Assembly: GCF_002749615.1 (NCBI RefSeq)
Contig: NZ_CP024201.1
Span: 310,001 to 374,000, forward strand
Length of the DNA: 64,000 bases
From: Caulobacter mirabilis
Lineage (GTDB): Bacteria; Pseudomonadota; Alphaproteobacteria; Caulobacterales; Caulobacteraceae
Reading direction: 5' to 3'
Made by a program: the position numbers and the translations under genes. Of this stretch, positions 49,871 through 61,374 are shown in pieces. Under the pieces are notes generated by a model. It searched no databases. It was given only the letters and a program-made list of their open reading frames with translations, and was not told where the DNA came from. Every line of letters starts with the position of its first letter. The stretch's first letter is position 1.

Positions 49871-50863
49871 ATGACCTTCGATTTCGACGCCTATGTGACC
49901 GCCGCCCGCTTCGACAAAGCCGGCCGAGCGGCGTTCGCCCTCGGAGACGGGACCGTTCGCCTCGTCCTGGACCAGGGATTCGCCACTGTCGAAGCGCACG
50001 ATGGCGCGGTGTTGTCGTCCGCCGACCATCCCTCCGGCGCTGGGCTGCTGACCGGTGGTGATGACGGCCGCGTGGTCTGGACCCGGTTGGAGGGCGACGA
50101 GGTGGCCGCTTCCGAGGTCGCATCGGTGAAGGGGCGGTGGATCGACGCGGTCGCCGCCAGCAGCGATTCGGGCCTGATCGCCTTCTCGGCCGGCCGCGAT
50201 CTGCATGTGCGCGACGTGAAGGACGCCGCCTTCGCCCGGACCTTCACCCATGAGAAGTCGATCGCCGACGTCGCCTTCGACGCCAAGGGCCGTCGGCTGG
50301 CCGCGGCGACCTATGGCGGCGCGGCCTTGTGGTACGCCCGGATCGAGAGCCAGAAGCCCGTGTTCCTGAAGTGGGCGGGCGCCCATTCGGTCGTGGCCTG
50401 GAGCCCCGACGGCAAGTTCCTGATGAGCGCGATGCAGGAGAACAGCCTGCACGGCTGGAAGATCGCCGACGAGAAGAACCTGCGCATGGGCGGCTATCCG
50501 GCCAAGGTGAAGAGCATGGCCTTCCTGGCCGGCGGCGCGATGATGGCCACCAGCGGCTCGCACGGCGCGGTGATCTGGCCCTTCTCCGGCTCGACCGGCC
50601 CGATGGGCAAGGAAGCCGCGGAGATCGGCTTCGAGCAGTCGGCCATGGTGGTGCGGGTGGCGGCGACGCCGGCGAGCACGATCGTCGCGGCCGGGCTGGA
50701 CGACGGCCGGGTCTGGGCGGCGGATCTGAAGAGCGGCCGCATCGACACCCTCAAGGCGGAGAAGGGCGCGGCGATCAGCGCCCTCGCCATCACCCCCGAC
50801 GGTCGTCGCATCGCCTGGGGCGACGAGGACGGCGCGGCGGGGATCGTGATGCGGGAAGGCTAG
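49871..50863 (+). CDS. WD40-repeat-like beta-propeller protein
   Basis: A 330-residue protein built of repeating strands typical of WD40-like propellers: LLTGGDDGRVVWTRLEG, IADVAFDAKGRRLAAATYGGAALWYA, VVAWSPDGKFLMSAMQENSLHGWK, ISALAITPDGRRIAWGDEDG. About six or seven blades are visible. It has no signal peptide and is probably a cytosolic scaffold. The function is unknown; propellers usually hold proteins together. It is divergent from exbD with 163 bases between, and converges with the nitroreductase gene with a 3-base gap. Confidence 0.85.
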   Translation: MTFDFDAYVTAARFDKAGRAAFALGDGTVRLVLDQGFATVEAHDGAVLSSADHPSGAGLLTGGDDGRVVWTRLEGDEVAASEVASVKGRWIDAVAASSDSGLIAFSAGRDLHVRDVKDAAFARTFTHEKSIADVAFDAKGRRLAAATYGGAALWYARIESQKPVFLKWAGAHSVVAWSPDGKFLMSAMQENSLHGWKIADEKNLRMGGYPAKVKSMAFLAGGAMMATSGSHGAVIWPFSGSTGPMGKEAAEIGFEQSAMVVRVAATPASTIVAAGLDDGRVWAADLKSGRIDTLKAEKGAAISALAITPDGRRIAWGDEDGAAGIVMREG

Positions 50864-50866
50864 GGC

Positions 50867-51529
50867 TCAGTCGAAGCCCTGCATTTCCGCCCAGACCTCG
50901 AACGGGTCGCGACGGGTGCGAAGGCTGTTGATCGGCGCCGCCTCGTCGGCCCAGCCCATGGCCATGCCGGAGAACAGCATGTGGTCCTCCGGCAGGCCGA
51001 TGAAATCGCCGACCGTCTTGGGATAGCGCGCCCAGAACTCCTGGGCGCAGGTGGCCAGGCCCCGCTCGACGGCCAGCAGCATCACGGTCTGCATGTACAT
51101 GCCGACGTCGGCCCACTGCGGCTTGCCCAGGTTGCGGTCGAGGCTGAAGAACAGGCCGACCGGCGCGCCGAAGAACTGGGTGTTCTTGAACAGCTGGCGC
51201 AGCCGGGCGGGCTTGTCCTCGCGCGGGATGCCGATGGTGGCGTAGAGGTCCTCGCCGCACTGGAACCGGCGAGTGCGGAACGGGTCCCACAGCTCGGGCG
51301 GATAGACGTCGTACTCCGGCTCCTCGCCGGCCAGGTTGGCGGCGACCTTGGCCTTGAGCTCTTCCAGCGGGCCGCGGGCGAGGGCGTGGACGCGCCACGG
51401 CTGCAGGTTGCCGCCCGAGGGCGCGCGCTGCGCCAGCTCCAGGATCTCCCGGACCAGCGCGCCCGGGACCGGGTCCGGCTTGAAGGCCCGGACGGAGACG
51501 CGACGCTGGACGGCCTCGGTGACGTTCAT
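50867..51529 (-). CDS. Nitroreductase-family protein
   Basis: A 220-residue FMN-dependent nitroreductase. It begins with [20 protein letters not shown] and contains [15 protein letters not shown], the flavin-binding region, and [22 protein letters not shown] near the end. Such enzymes reduce nitro groups, quinones or flavins with NAD(P)H. The substrate is unknown. It is divergent from mtgA (107 bases between starts). Confidence 0.9.
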   Translation of the reverse strand: MNVTEAVQRRVSVRAFKPDPVPGALVREILELAQRAPSGGNLQPWRVHALARGPLEELKAKVAANLAGEEPEYDVYPPELWDPFRTRRFQCGEDLYATIGIPREDKPARLRQLFKNTQFFGAPVGLFFSLDRNLGKPQWADVGMYMQTVMLLAVERGLATCAQEFWARYPKTVGDFIGLPEDHMLFSGMAMGWADEAAPINSLRTRRDPFEVWAEMQGFD

Positions 51530-51636
51530 GGAAAGACGCTTTCGCTGGGCGACAGATTCAGGTTTGTGTGGCTAACACCCATCCGTCGCGTCAAGGCAAG
51601 CGGGGCGGCGACGGGCCCTACGGAGAGGAGCTTTCC

Positions 51637-52527
51637 ATGGCCGCCAAGCGGCAGAGCGGCGTGCTGCGGGTCCTGCGCCTGGTCGTGCTCTGGGGGTTCA
51701 TCATCGGCGTGGCGATCCCCGTCGGCCTGACGGTCGTCTACCGCTTCGCGCCGCCGCCGGTGACCATCCTGATGATCCAGCGGGTCTTCGAGGGGAAGGG
51801 GTGGGACTACCGCTGGCGGCCGATCCACAAGATTTCGCCGGCCCTCGTCCAGGCGGCCATCGCGGCCGAGGACGCCCGCTTCTGCGACCATGACGGCTTC
51901 GACTTCGAGGCCATGGAGAAGGCCTGGAAGAGCAACCAGAAGGGCGGCCGGGTCCGCGGCGGATCGACCATCAGCCAGCAGACCGCCAAGAACGTCTTCC
52001 TGTGGCCGCAGCGCTCATATGTCCGCAAGGGCCTGGAGGCCTACTACACGACCCTGATCGAGGCGATCTGGGGCAAGCGCCGGATCATGGAGGTCTATCT
52101 CAACGTCGCCGAGATGGGCGCCGGGACCTACGGCGCCGAGGCGGCGGCGCGGCGGTACTTCGGCGTCTCCGCCGATCAACTGACCCGGGCCCAGGCCGCG
52201 CGGCTCGTCGCCATCCTGCCCAATCCGCTGAAGTACAAGGCCGTGCAGTCGGGCCCCTATGTCCAGCGCCGCTCGCGCCGGATCGGGGCCGCGGCCGGGA
52301 CCGTGCGCAACGACGGCCTCGCCGCCTGTGTCGGCAAGCTGCGCCCCGCGACCAAGGCCGAGAGGACCGAGCCGGAGCCCGTTCGCAAGCCGACGGCGCG
52401 CAGGCCGGCGCCGGAGAAGAAGTCCGATCCGCTGCCGGAGGCGACGCCCGAACCCGCGCCGATCCTGCCCGCCGAGCCGGCCCCGCTGGCGGTTCCTGCT
52501 CCCGAATCGCCCGCGCCGACGGACTGA
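51637..52527 (+). CDS. mtgA: Monofunctional biosynthetic peptidoglycan transglycosylase
   Basis: A 296-residue enzyme of glycosyltransferase family 51 that polymerises lipid II into glycan strands. One N-terminal helix ([19 protein letters not shown]) anchors it in the inner membrane. The catalytic Glu79 in [14 protein letters not shown] and the second motif [14 protein letters not shown] are intact, as are [13 protein letters not shown]. The last 60 residues (about 235-296) are a Pro/Ala/Glu-rich tail not required for activity. GGAGAGGAG precedes the ATG at 51637. Confidence 0.93.
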   Translation: MAAKRQSGVLRVLRLVVLWGFIIGVAIPVGLTVVYRFAPPPVTILMIQRVFEGKGWDYRWRPIHKISPALVQAAIAAEDARFCDHDGFDFEAMEKAWKSNQKGGRVRGGSTISQQTAKNVFLWPQRSYVRKGLEAYYTTLIEAIWGKRRIMEVYLNVAEMGAGTYGAEAAARRYFGVSADQLTRAQAARLVAILPNPLKYKAVQSGPYVQRRSRRIGAAAGTVRNDGLAACVGKLRPATKAERTEPEPVRKPTARRPAPEKKSDPLPEATPEPAPILPAEPAPLAVPAPESPAPTD

Positions 52528-52590
52528 TCCTTGACGCGGGCGGAATGGCGCGCTTCCCATGCCGCCAAAATACGCTTCGAGGAAACGTTC

Positions 52591-54402
52591 ATGCTCAAGA
52601 CCAAACTGCTGGCCGCCGGCGCGGCGCTGGCCATCGTCGCGGGCCTGCCCGCGGCCGCGCTGGCCCAGGCGCCCAAGCCGACCCCGGCGGAGGCCAAGGC
52701 TTTCGCCGACAAGGCCGAGGCGGATCTCGCCAGGCTGTCCCAGTACGTCCAGAAGGCCGCCTGGGTCCGCGCCACCTACATCACCGAAGACACCCAGTGG
52801 CTCGAGGCCAAGGCCACCAGCGAGATCACCGACCTGGCGACCAAGCTGGCCATCGAAGCCGCCAAGTACGACGGCGTCGCCGCCGACCCGGTCACCCGCC
52901 GCAAGCTGGACATCCTGAAGCGTTCGCTGGTCGCGCCGGCGCCGCAGCGCCCGGGCGCCGCCGACGAGATGGCGACCATCGCCTCGCGCCTGGACTCGAC
53001 CTATTCGACCGGCAAGTTCGCCTACAAGGGCAAGCAGATCACCCTGAACGACGCCGAGGACGTCATGGCCTCCAGCCGCGACCCCGCCGAGCTGAAGGCG
53101 GTCTGGGAGGGCTGGCACTCGATCTCGCCGGGAATGCGCGCCGACTACGCCAAGCTCGCCGACATGTCGAACGAAGGCTCCCGCCAGCTCGGCTACAAGG
53201 ACACCGGCGCCCTGTGGCGCTCGGGCTACGACATGGATCCGGACGCCTTCGCCGCCGAGACCGATCGCCTCTGGAAGCAGATCGAGCCCTTCTACAAGAA
53301 CCTGCACTGCTATGTCCGCGCGCGCCTGAACGAGAAGTACGGCGACGCTGTCCAGAAGCGCACCGGCCCCATCCGCGCCGACCTGCTGGGCAACATGTGG
53401 GCCCAGCAATGGGGCAACATCTATCCGCTGGTCGCGCCCAAGGACGAGAAGACCTCCTACAGCCTCGACACCCTGCTGGTGAACGCCGGCTACGACCCGA
53501 CCAAGATGGTCAAGACCGGTGAGAACTTCTACGTCTCGCTGGGCCTCGACCCGCTGCCGGACACCTTCTGGACCCGTTCGCAGATCGTGCGTCCGGAAGG
53601 GCGCGAGGTGGTCTGCCACGCCTCGGCCTGGGACGTCGACGACCGCGACGACATCCGCATCAAGATGTGCACCAAGGTCAACGGCGAGGACTTCTACACC
53701 ATCCACCACGAGCTGGGTCACAACTACTACCAGCGCGCCTACAAGGATCAGCCCTACCTGTTCAAGAACGGGGCGAACGACGGCTTCCACGAGGCGATCG
53801 GCGACTTCGTCGGCCTGTCGGCCCTGACCCCGACCTACCTCAACCAGATCGGCCTGTTGAAGGACGTGCCGGGCGCGGAGGGCGACATCCCCTTCCTGCT
53901 CGAGATGGCGCTGAACAAGATCGCGTTCATGCCGTTCGGCCTGCTGGTCGACCGCTGGCGCTGGGAGGTGTTCGACGGCGAGCTGAAGCCGGAGCAGTAC
54001 AACGACGGCTGGTGGAAGCTGCGCACCCAGTATCAGGGCATCGTGCCGCCGGGACCGCGTCCGGCCGACGCCTTCGACCCGGGCGCCAAGTACCATGTGC
54101 CGGGCAACGTTCCGTACACCCGCTACTTCCTGGCGCACGTCTATCAGTTCCAGTTCCACCGCGCGGCCTGCCAGCAGGCCGGCTGGAAGGGGCCGCTGCA
54201 CCGCTGCTCGATCTACGGCGACAAGGCGGTCGGCGCGAAGTTCAACGCCATGATGGAGATGGGCGCCTCCAAGCCCTGGCCGGAGGAGCTGAAGGCCTTC
54301 ACCGGCGAGACCCGCACCGACGCCTCGGCCGTGGCGGACTACTTCCAGCCGCTGAACGTCTGGCTGACGAAGCAGAACAAGGGCGAGAAGTGCGGCTGGT
54401 AG
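52591..54402 (+). CDS. M2-family peptidyl-dipeptidase (ACE-like)
   Basis: A 603-residue zinc peptidase of the angiotensin-converting-enzyme family, which removes dipeptides from C termini. A signal peptide ([14 protein letters not shown]) exports it to the periplasm. The zinc site is HELGH with His373, Glu374 and His377, and the third ligand Glu401 in GFHEAIGD. Other conserved parts such as YFQPLNVWL and [11 protein letters not shown] are present. Length is normal for bacterial ACE-like enzymes. A strong terminator follows, so it is monocistronic or ends a unit with mtgA; a gap of 63 bases separates it from mtgA. Confidence 0.92.
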   Translation: MLKTKLLAAGAALAIVAGLPAAALAQAPKPTPAEAKAFADKAEADLARLSQYVQKAAWVRATYITEDTQWLEAKATSEITDLATKLAIEAAKYDGVAADPVTRRKLDILKRSLVAPAPQRPGAADEMATIASRLDSTYSTGKFAYKGKQITLNDAEDVMASSRDPAELKAVWEGWHSISPGMRADYAKLADMSNEGSRQLGYKDTGALWRSGYDMDPDAFAAETDRLWKQIEPFYKNLHCYVRARLNEKYGDAVQKRTGPIRADLLGNMWAQQWGNIYPLVAPKDEKTSYSLDTLLVNAGYDPTKMVKTGENFYVSLGLDPLPDTFWTRSQIVRPEGREVVCHASAWDVDDRDDIRIKMCTKVNGEDFYTIHHELGHNYYQRAYKDQPYLFKNGANDGFHEAIGDFVGLSALTPTYLNQIGLLKDVPGAEGDIPFLLEMALNKIAFMPFGLLVDRWRWEVFDGELKPEQYNDGWWKLRTQYQGIVPPGPRPADAFDPGAKYHVPGNVPYTRYFLAHVYQFQFHRAACQQAGWKGPLHRCSIYGDKAVGAKFNAMMEMGASKPWPEELKAFTGETRTDASAVADYFQPLNVWLTKQNKGEKCGW

Positions 54403-54429
54403 GCCGGCGCCGACACCCCTGAAACGAGA

Positions 54430-54457
54430 GGGCGGCGGAGCGATCCGCCGCCCTTTT
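54430..54457 (+). terminator. Rho-independent terminator of the M2 peptidase gene
   Basis: GGGCGGCGGA and TCCGCCGCCC form a perfect 10-bp stem with a 4-base loop, followed by TTTT. Confidence 0.85.
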
Positions 54458-54560
54458 CGCGTCGGTATGGTTCATGGACTTTCACCCTGTCCGGTGGCGT
54501 AAGCATTTACCCACATGGGTCCAGGCTCGGGGACGGTTCGCAAACCGTCGGGGCTATGGG

Positions 54561-55919
54561 ATGAAGATGGGGCGTACCGTCGTCGGACGGATCATGGCGT
54601 GGGCCGGCGCGTTCGGTCGACGCGAGGACGGCGCCATCGCCGTGCAGGCCGCGCTCGCCGCCGTGCCGCTGATGGTGATGACGCTGGGCATGGTCGACAT
54701 CAGCCGGGCGTCGAACGCCAAACGCCAGCTGCAGGACGCCCTGGACGCCGCCACGCTGGCCGCCGCGCGGTCCACGGCGACGACCGACACCCAGCTGAAG
54801 ACCGTCGGGGACGGCGTCCTGGCCGCCGACCTCTACGGTACGGAGGCGGCGCTGACGGCCTCCACCTTCAGGCTGACGGACAACAAGATCACCGCCACCG
54901 CGACGGCCACCATGACGCCCTTCATCGCCGGCCTGTGGATGGACGGCGACATGGTGCTGAACGCCGACGCCGAGGTGACCCGGAACTCCTACAGCGTCGA
55001 GGTGGCGCTGGTGCTGGACGTCACGGGGTCGATGAAGGGGACCAAGATCACCGGGCTGAGGTCGGCCGCGGAAGAGCTGGTCAACATCGTCGTCCAGGAC
55101 GTCCAGACGCCCTACTATTCGAAGGTCGCGATCGTCCCCTATTCGATGGGCGTGAACGTCGGGAGCTACGCCGGCAGCGTCCGCGGCTCGGTTTCGAGCG
55201 GGACCTGCACCACGTCGGGTTGTCAGAAGTACAGGTTCGTGAACCGTTACGGGAACAACAAGACCTTCTCGATCAGCAACTGCGTCAGCGAGCGCACCGG
55301 GGCCGACGCCTTCACCGACACGGCGCCCAGCACCGCGCCGCTGGGACGGAACTACCCCAGCACGAACAATCCCTGTCTGACCAACGCCATCACGCCCCTG
55401 TCCAGCGACAAGGCGGACCTCAAGGCCAAGGTCGCGGCGCTGCAGGCGGCCGGCTCGACGGCCGGCCATGTCGGCGTGGGCTGGGGCTGGTATCTGGTCT
55501 CGCCGAACTTCGGCTACCTCTGGCCCGAGGCCAGCCGCCCGGCCGACTACGGAACCCGCGACCTGCTCAAGGTCGTCGTGCTGATGACCGACGGCGAATA
55601 CAACAGCGCCTATTGCGACGGCGTGATCGCCAAAAGCTCGACCGAAGGCAGCGGCGAGCTCGCCGACCACATCGGCTGCGACGCGCCCAACGGCAGCGCC
55701 TTCGACCAGGCGACGAACCTCTGCGCCAACATGAAGGCGGCGGGGGTGGTGGTCTACACGGTCGGCTTCGAGATCGTGAACGACCAGCGCGCCCGGGACC
55801 TGGTCAGCAACTGCGCCACCGACGCCAAGCACGTCTACATGCCGACAGGCTCGACGGCCCTGAAGGAGGCCTTCCGCGCCATCGCCACCGACATCAACGC
55901 CCTGCGCCTATCCCGCTGA
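54561..55919 (+). CDS. TadG-like pilus-assembly protein with VWA domain
   Basis: A 452-residue protein. An N-terminal TadE/TadG-like segment has an acidic start (RREDGAIAVQAALAAVPLMVMTLGMVDISRA) with a membrane helix, then a helical part (AKRQLQDALDAATLAAA), and a VWA domain with the MIDAS motif around Asp153 (LVLDVTGSMKG) and VVLMTDGEYNSAYC. Proteins of this layout lie in Tad/Flp pilus loci or alone; they are exported and bind divalent ions. Four Cys in the VWA insert (SGTCTTSGC and others) may pair. No other tad genes are near. It is the upstream paralogue of the next gene, 95 bases away. Confidence 0.85.
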   Translation: MKMGRTVVGRIMAWAGAFGRREDGAIAVQAALAAVPLMVMTLGMVDISRASNAKRQLQDALDAATLAAARSTATTDTQLKTVGDGVLAADLYGTEAALTASTFRLTDNKITATATATMTPFIAGLWMDGDMVLNADAEVTRNSYSVEVALVLDVTGSMKGTKITGLRSAAEELVNIVVQDVQTPYYSKVAIVPYSMGVNVGSYAGSVRGSVSSGTCTTSGCQKYRFVNRYGNNKTFSISNCVSERTGADAFTDTAPSTAPLGRNYPSTNNPCLTNAITPLSSDKADLKAKVAALQAAGSTAGHVGVGWGWYLVSPNFGYLWPEASRPADYGTRDLLKVVVLMTDGEYNSAYCDGVIAKSSTEGSGELADHIGCDAPNGSAFDQATNLCANMKAAGVVVYTVGFEIVNDQRARDLVSNCATDAKHVYMPTGSTALKEAFRAIATDINALRLSR

Positions 55920-56014
55920 CGGTCGGGACGCCGGTAAGGTCCGATTCACCACGCGTGTTGGCGGTTTTCTTACCGTAGGGCCGGATATTGCCCGCAAAAC
56001 GGGGTGAACCATCC

Positions 56015-57862
56015 ATGCTGAAACGCTCGATCCGGCACGCCTTTGGGCTCGCCGCGCCGCTGGCGCGGTTCGCCCGGCGGTTCCGTCGCGAGGACGGCGG
56101 CGCGGTCGCCGTCTGGTTCGCCGTGCTCGCCCTGCCGATGGCCGTCCTGGCCTTCGGCCTGATCGACGTGAACCGCGCCAGCGTGGAGAAGCGCCGCCTC
56201 CAGGACGCCCTCGACGCGGCGACCCTCCTGGCGGCCCGGTCGAACTACAACACCACCGCCGAGATCGACGCGCTGGGCGATCGCGCCCTGGCGGACGAAC
56301 TGGCCGGCATGACCAAGGCCAGGCTGACCGACAGCACCTTCACCGTTTCCGGCCAGCGGATCATCAGCTCGGCGAAGGCGCAGGTGACGCCGGTCATCGC
56401 CAACCTCTGGCTCCAGGGCGACATGGAGGTCACGGCCTCGGCCGAGGTCGCGCGCTCGGCGACCAACGTCGAGGTGTCGCTGGTGCTGGACGTCACCGGC
56501 TCGATGAAGGGCCAGAAGATCATCGATCTGCGCGATGCGGCCAACGAGCTGGTCAAGATCGTGGTCAACGACAACCAGACGCTCTTCTATTCCAAGGTCG
56601 CCATCGTCCCCTACGCCGTGGCGGTGAACGCCGGCAGCTATGCCGGGGCGGCGCGCGGGACCTTCGACACCAACACCAAGGCGATCACCGGGGCGTCCTG
56701 GGCGACCGGATCGGCCAAGTCGATCAGCGGCGCCACCCGGGGCAACCCGGTGGTGATCACCTCCAACGGCCACGGTTTCGCCAACGGGGACGGCGTCTAC
56801 ATCACCGGCGTCAAGGGCATGACCAGCCTGAACAACCGCGCCTACATCGTGGCCGGCAGGACGGCCAACACCTTCCAGCTCCAGGGCGTCAACGGCGGCA
56901 GCTACTCGTCCTACAGTTCGAACGGGACGGTTCAGAAGTGCCAGGTGCCCGACTGCTCGCCGGTCGTGACCTCGAACGGCCATGGCTACGTCAACGGCGA
57001 CCGGGTCTACATCACCGGCGTCAACGGCATGACGGATATCAACAACCGCGGTTTCGTCGTCGGCAACGCCACGGCCAACACCTTCTCCCTCGGGGTCGTC
57101 GGGGGCGGCTTCAAGGCCTACACGTCCGGCGGGTCGATCTGGTGCGCGCGGGCGGGCTGCAAGTACTTCGCCTTCGACAACGCCGAGTCGCCGTCGGCCC
57201 TGAAGGCGTTCGAGATCAGCAACTGCGTGACGGAGCGGACCAACGGCGACGCCTATACCGACGCCTCGCCGGGCGCCTCGCCGCTGGGGCGGAACTATGC
57301 TTCGCCGGACAACCCCTGCCTGACCAACACCATCACGCCCCTGTCGAGCAACAAGGAGACCCTGAAGGCTCAGATCGACGCCCTGCAGGCCTCGGGGTCG
57401 ACGGGCGGTCACCTCGGGGTGGCCTGGGGCTGGTACCTGGTGTCGCCGAACTTCGCCTCCCTGTTCCCGACGGCCAGCCAGCCGGCGGCCTATGGGACTA
57501 GCAACCTGATCAAGGCCGTCGTGATCATGACCGACGGCGAGTACAACAGCTCCTACTGCAACGGCGTGATCAGCGCGGACTCGACCAACGGCAGCGGCGC
57601 AACCGCCGACCACATCAACTGCAACGCCCCGAACGGCCACTCCTTCACCCAGACCCAGACGCTGTGCACCGAGATCAAGAAGAAGGGCATCCTGGTCTAT
57701 ACGGTCGGGTTCAACGTCGTGGACGACCAGCGCGCCCGGGACCTGGTCTCGCAGTGCGCCACCGGTCCCAAGTACGTCTACATGCCGACCGGCGGCACGG
57801 CGCTGAAGGAAGCCTTCGCGGCGATCGCCAAGGATCTGACCCGGCTCAGGCTGGCGAAGTGA
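56015..57862 (+). CDS. TadG-like VWA protein with two tandem inserted phage-tail-like repeats
   Basis: A 615-residue paralogue of the upstream gene. The same N-terminal TadG segment (RREDGGAVAVWFAVLALPM) and VWA domain (MIDAS Asp159 in VLDVTGSMKG, VVIMTDGEYN) are present. Within the VWA region two tandem repeats of about 65 residues are inserted, at residues 244-309 and 315-377. Each carries the pattern TSNGHGxxNGDxVYITGVxGM, NNRxxxV and TANTFxL, ending in a Ser/Gly/Tyr-rich turn. This looks like the small beta-domain named after the E1 FCCH region, common in phage tail proteins. The upstream paralogue lacks this insertion at the same place. GGGGTGA precedes the ATG. Confidence 0.85.
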   Translation: MLKRSIRHAFGLAAPLARFARRFRREDGGAVAVWFAVLALPMAVLAFGLIDVNRASVEKRRLQDALDAATLLAARSNYNTTAEIDALGDRALADELAGMTKARLTDSTFTVSGQRIISSAKAQVTPVIANLWLQGDMEVTASAEVARSATNVEVSLVLDVTGSMKGQKIIDLRDAANELVKIVVNDNQTLFYSKVAIVPYAVAVNAGSYAGAARGTFDTNTKAITGASWATGSAKSISGATRGNPVVITSNGHGFANGDGVYITGVKGMTSLNNRAYIVAGRTANTFQLQGVNGGSYSSYSSNGTVQKCQVPDCSPVVTSNGHGYVNGDRVYITGVNGMTDINNRGFVVGNATANTFSLGVVGGGFKAYTSGGSIWCARAGCKYFAFDNAESPSALKAFEISNCVTERTNGDAYTDASPGASPLGRNYASPDNPCLTNTITPLSSNKETLKAQIDALQASGSTGGHLGVAWGWYLVSPNFASLFPTASQPAAYGTSNLIKAVVIMTDGEYNSSYCNGVISADSTNGSGATADHINCNAPNGHSFTQTQTLCTEIKKKGILVYTVGFNVVDDQRARDLVSQCATGPKYVYMPTGGTALKEAFAAIAKDLTRLRLAK

Positions 57863-57865
57863 TCG

Positions 57866-60295
<2,430 letters not shown>

Positions 60296-60376
60296 GAGCA
60301 CGCCCCTTGCACAATCCCCGAGCGGGAACCGTGAAGGGGGGCTCGTTAAAATAGCGTGCGCGTCAGATAACGGCGG

Positions 60377-61327
60377 TCAGAGCAGCTTGATCTCGCGCAG
60401 GCGCTGCATGAGGAAGTCGTCGGCCGTGATCGACTGGGGGTAGCGGTCGGGGTTTTCCGGCGTCGCGCAGCCCGGCAGGGTCTTGATCTCGTAGTCCGGC
60501 GCGAAGTGCAGGAAGAATGGCGTCGAGTAGCGCGGCACCCCGCGGCGCTCCGGCGGCGGATTGACCACCTGATGGATGGTCGAGGGCAGGACGTTGTTCG
60601 TCGCCCGCTCGAGCATGTCGCCGATGTTGCAGACCAGGCAGCCCGGCGGCGGGTTGATCGGCAGCCACTGGCCGTCGCGATCCTTGACCTCCAGCCCGCC
60701 TTCCTCGGCGCCGAGCAGCAGGGTGATGGCGTTGATGTCGCCGTGGGCGCCCGCGCGCACGCCGGTCGCGTGTTCGGGGATCGGCGGGTAGTGCAGCAGG
60801 CGCAGCACGCTGTTGCCGTACTCCACCGCGTCGTCGAACTGGTGGCGGGGCAGGTTCAGGTAGTGGGCGATGGCCTGCAGCACCTTGACGCCCATCCGGT
60901 CCAGGGCGCCGTACAGCCAGGCGATCTTCTCGTGGAAGTCGGGCGTCTCGGCGGGCCAGACGTTGGCCGGCATCACGGCGTTGTAGCGGTGACCTTCCGG
61001 CAGGTCCCGGCCCATATGCCAGAACTCCTTCAGGTCGAAGTGGTCGGCGTCCTTGGCCGTCTCGATGCCGAAGGGGATGTAGCCGCGCTGACCGCCCTTG
61101 CCGACGACGTACTGCCTCTTGGTCTCCTCCGGCAGGGCGAAGAAGCGCTTGGCGGAGTCGATCGCCGCGTCGATCTTCGGCTGCTCCAGATCGTAGTCGG
61201 AGATGACGGCGAAGCCGTAGCGCTTGAAGCTGTCGCCGAGGGCCTTGGAGAAGGCCTCGAAGTCGCCGTCGTAGAGCTTGAAGGAGACGGGCTCGATCGC
61301 GGACGGGCGGGGCAGGGTGTCGGTCAT
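60377..61327 (-). CDS. 2-oxoglutarate/Fe(II)-dependent oxygenase (IPNS family)
   Basis: A 316-residue oxygenase of the isopenicillin-N-synthase-like family. The iron ligands are His195 and Asp197 (AHGDINA) and His252 (TIHQVVNP), and the 2-oxoglutarate binding pair Arg267/Ser269 (RYSTPFF) is intact. The N-terminal DIOX_N-like part (GDSFKRYGFAVISDYDLEQP) is present. The substrate is unknown; bacterial members oxidise amino acids, hormones or other small molecules. It is transcribed apart from the kinase downstream (81-base gap) and from the antiporter upstream (47 bases). Confidence 0.9.
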   Translation of the reverse strand: MTDTLPRPSAIEPVSFKLYDGDFEAFSKALGDSFKRYGFAVISDYDLEQPKIDAAIDSAKRFFALPEETKRQYVVGKGGQRGYIPFGIETAKDADHFDLKEFWHMGRDLPEGHRYNAVMPANVWPAETPDFHEKIAWLYGALDRMGVKVLQAIAHYLNLPRHQFDDAVEYGNSVLRLLHYPPIPEHATGVRAGAHGDINAITLLLGAEEGGLEVKDRDGQWLPINPPPGCLVCNIGDMLERATNNVLPSTIHQVVNPPPERRGVPRYSTPFFLHFAPDYEIKTLPGCATPENPDRYPQSITADDFLMQRLREIKLL

Positions 61328-61374
61328 GCCCGCCTTTTACACCGCCGCCCCCATCGCGCCTACTGGGCCGGCGT

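Noticed and set aside
56744..57145. A prophage remnant suggested by the tail-like repeats
   Set aside because: No other phage gene lies nearby and the repeats are in frame inside a TadG/VWA protein, so a domain insertion explains them better.
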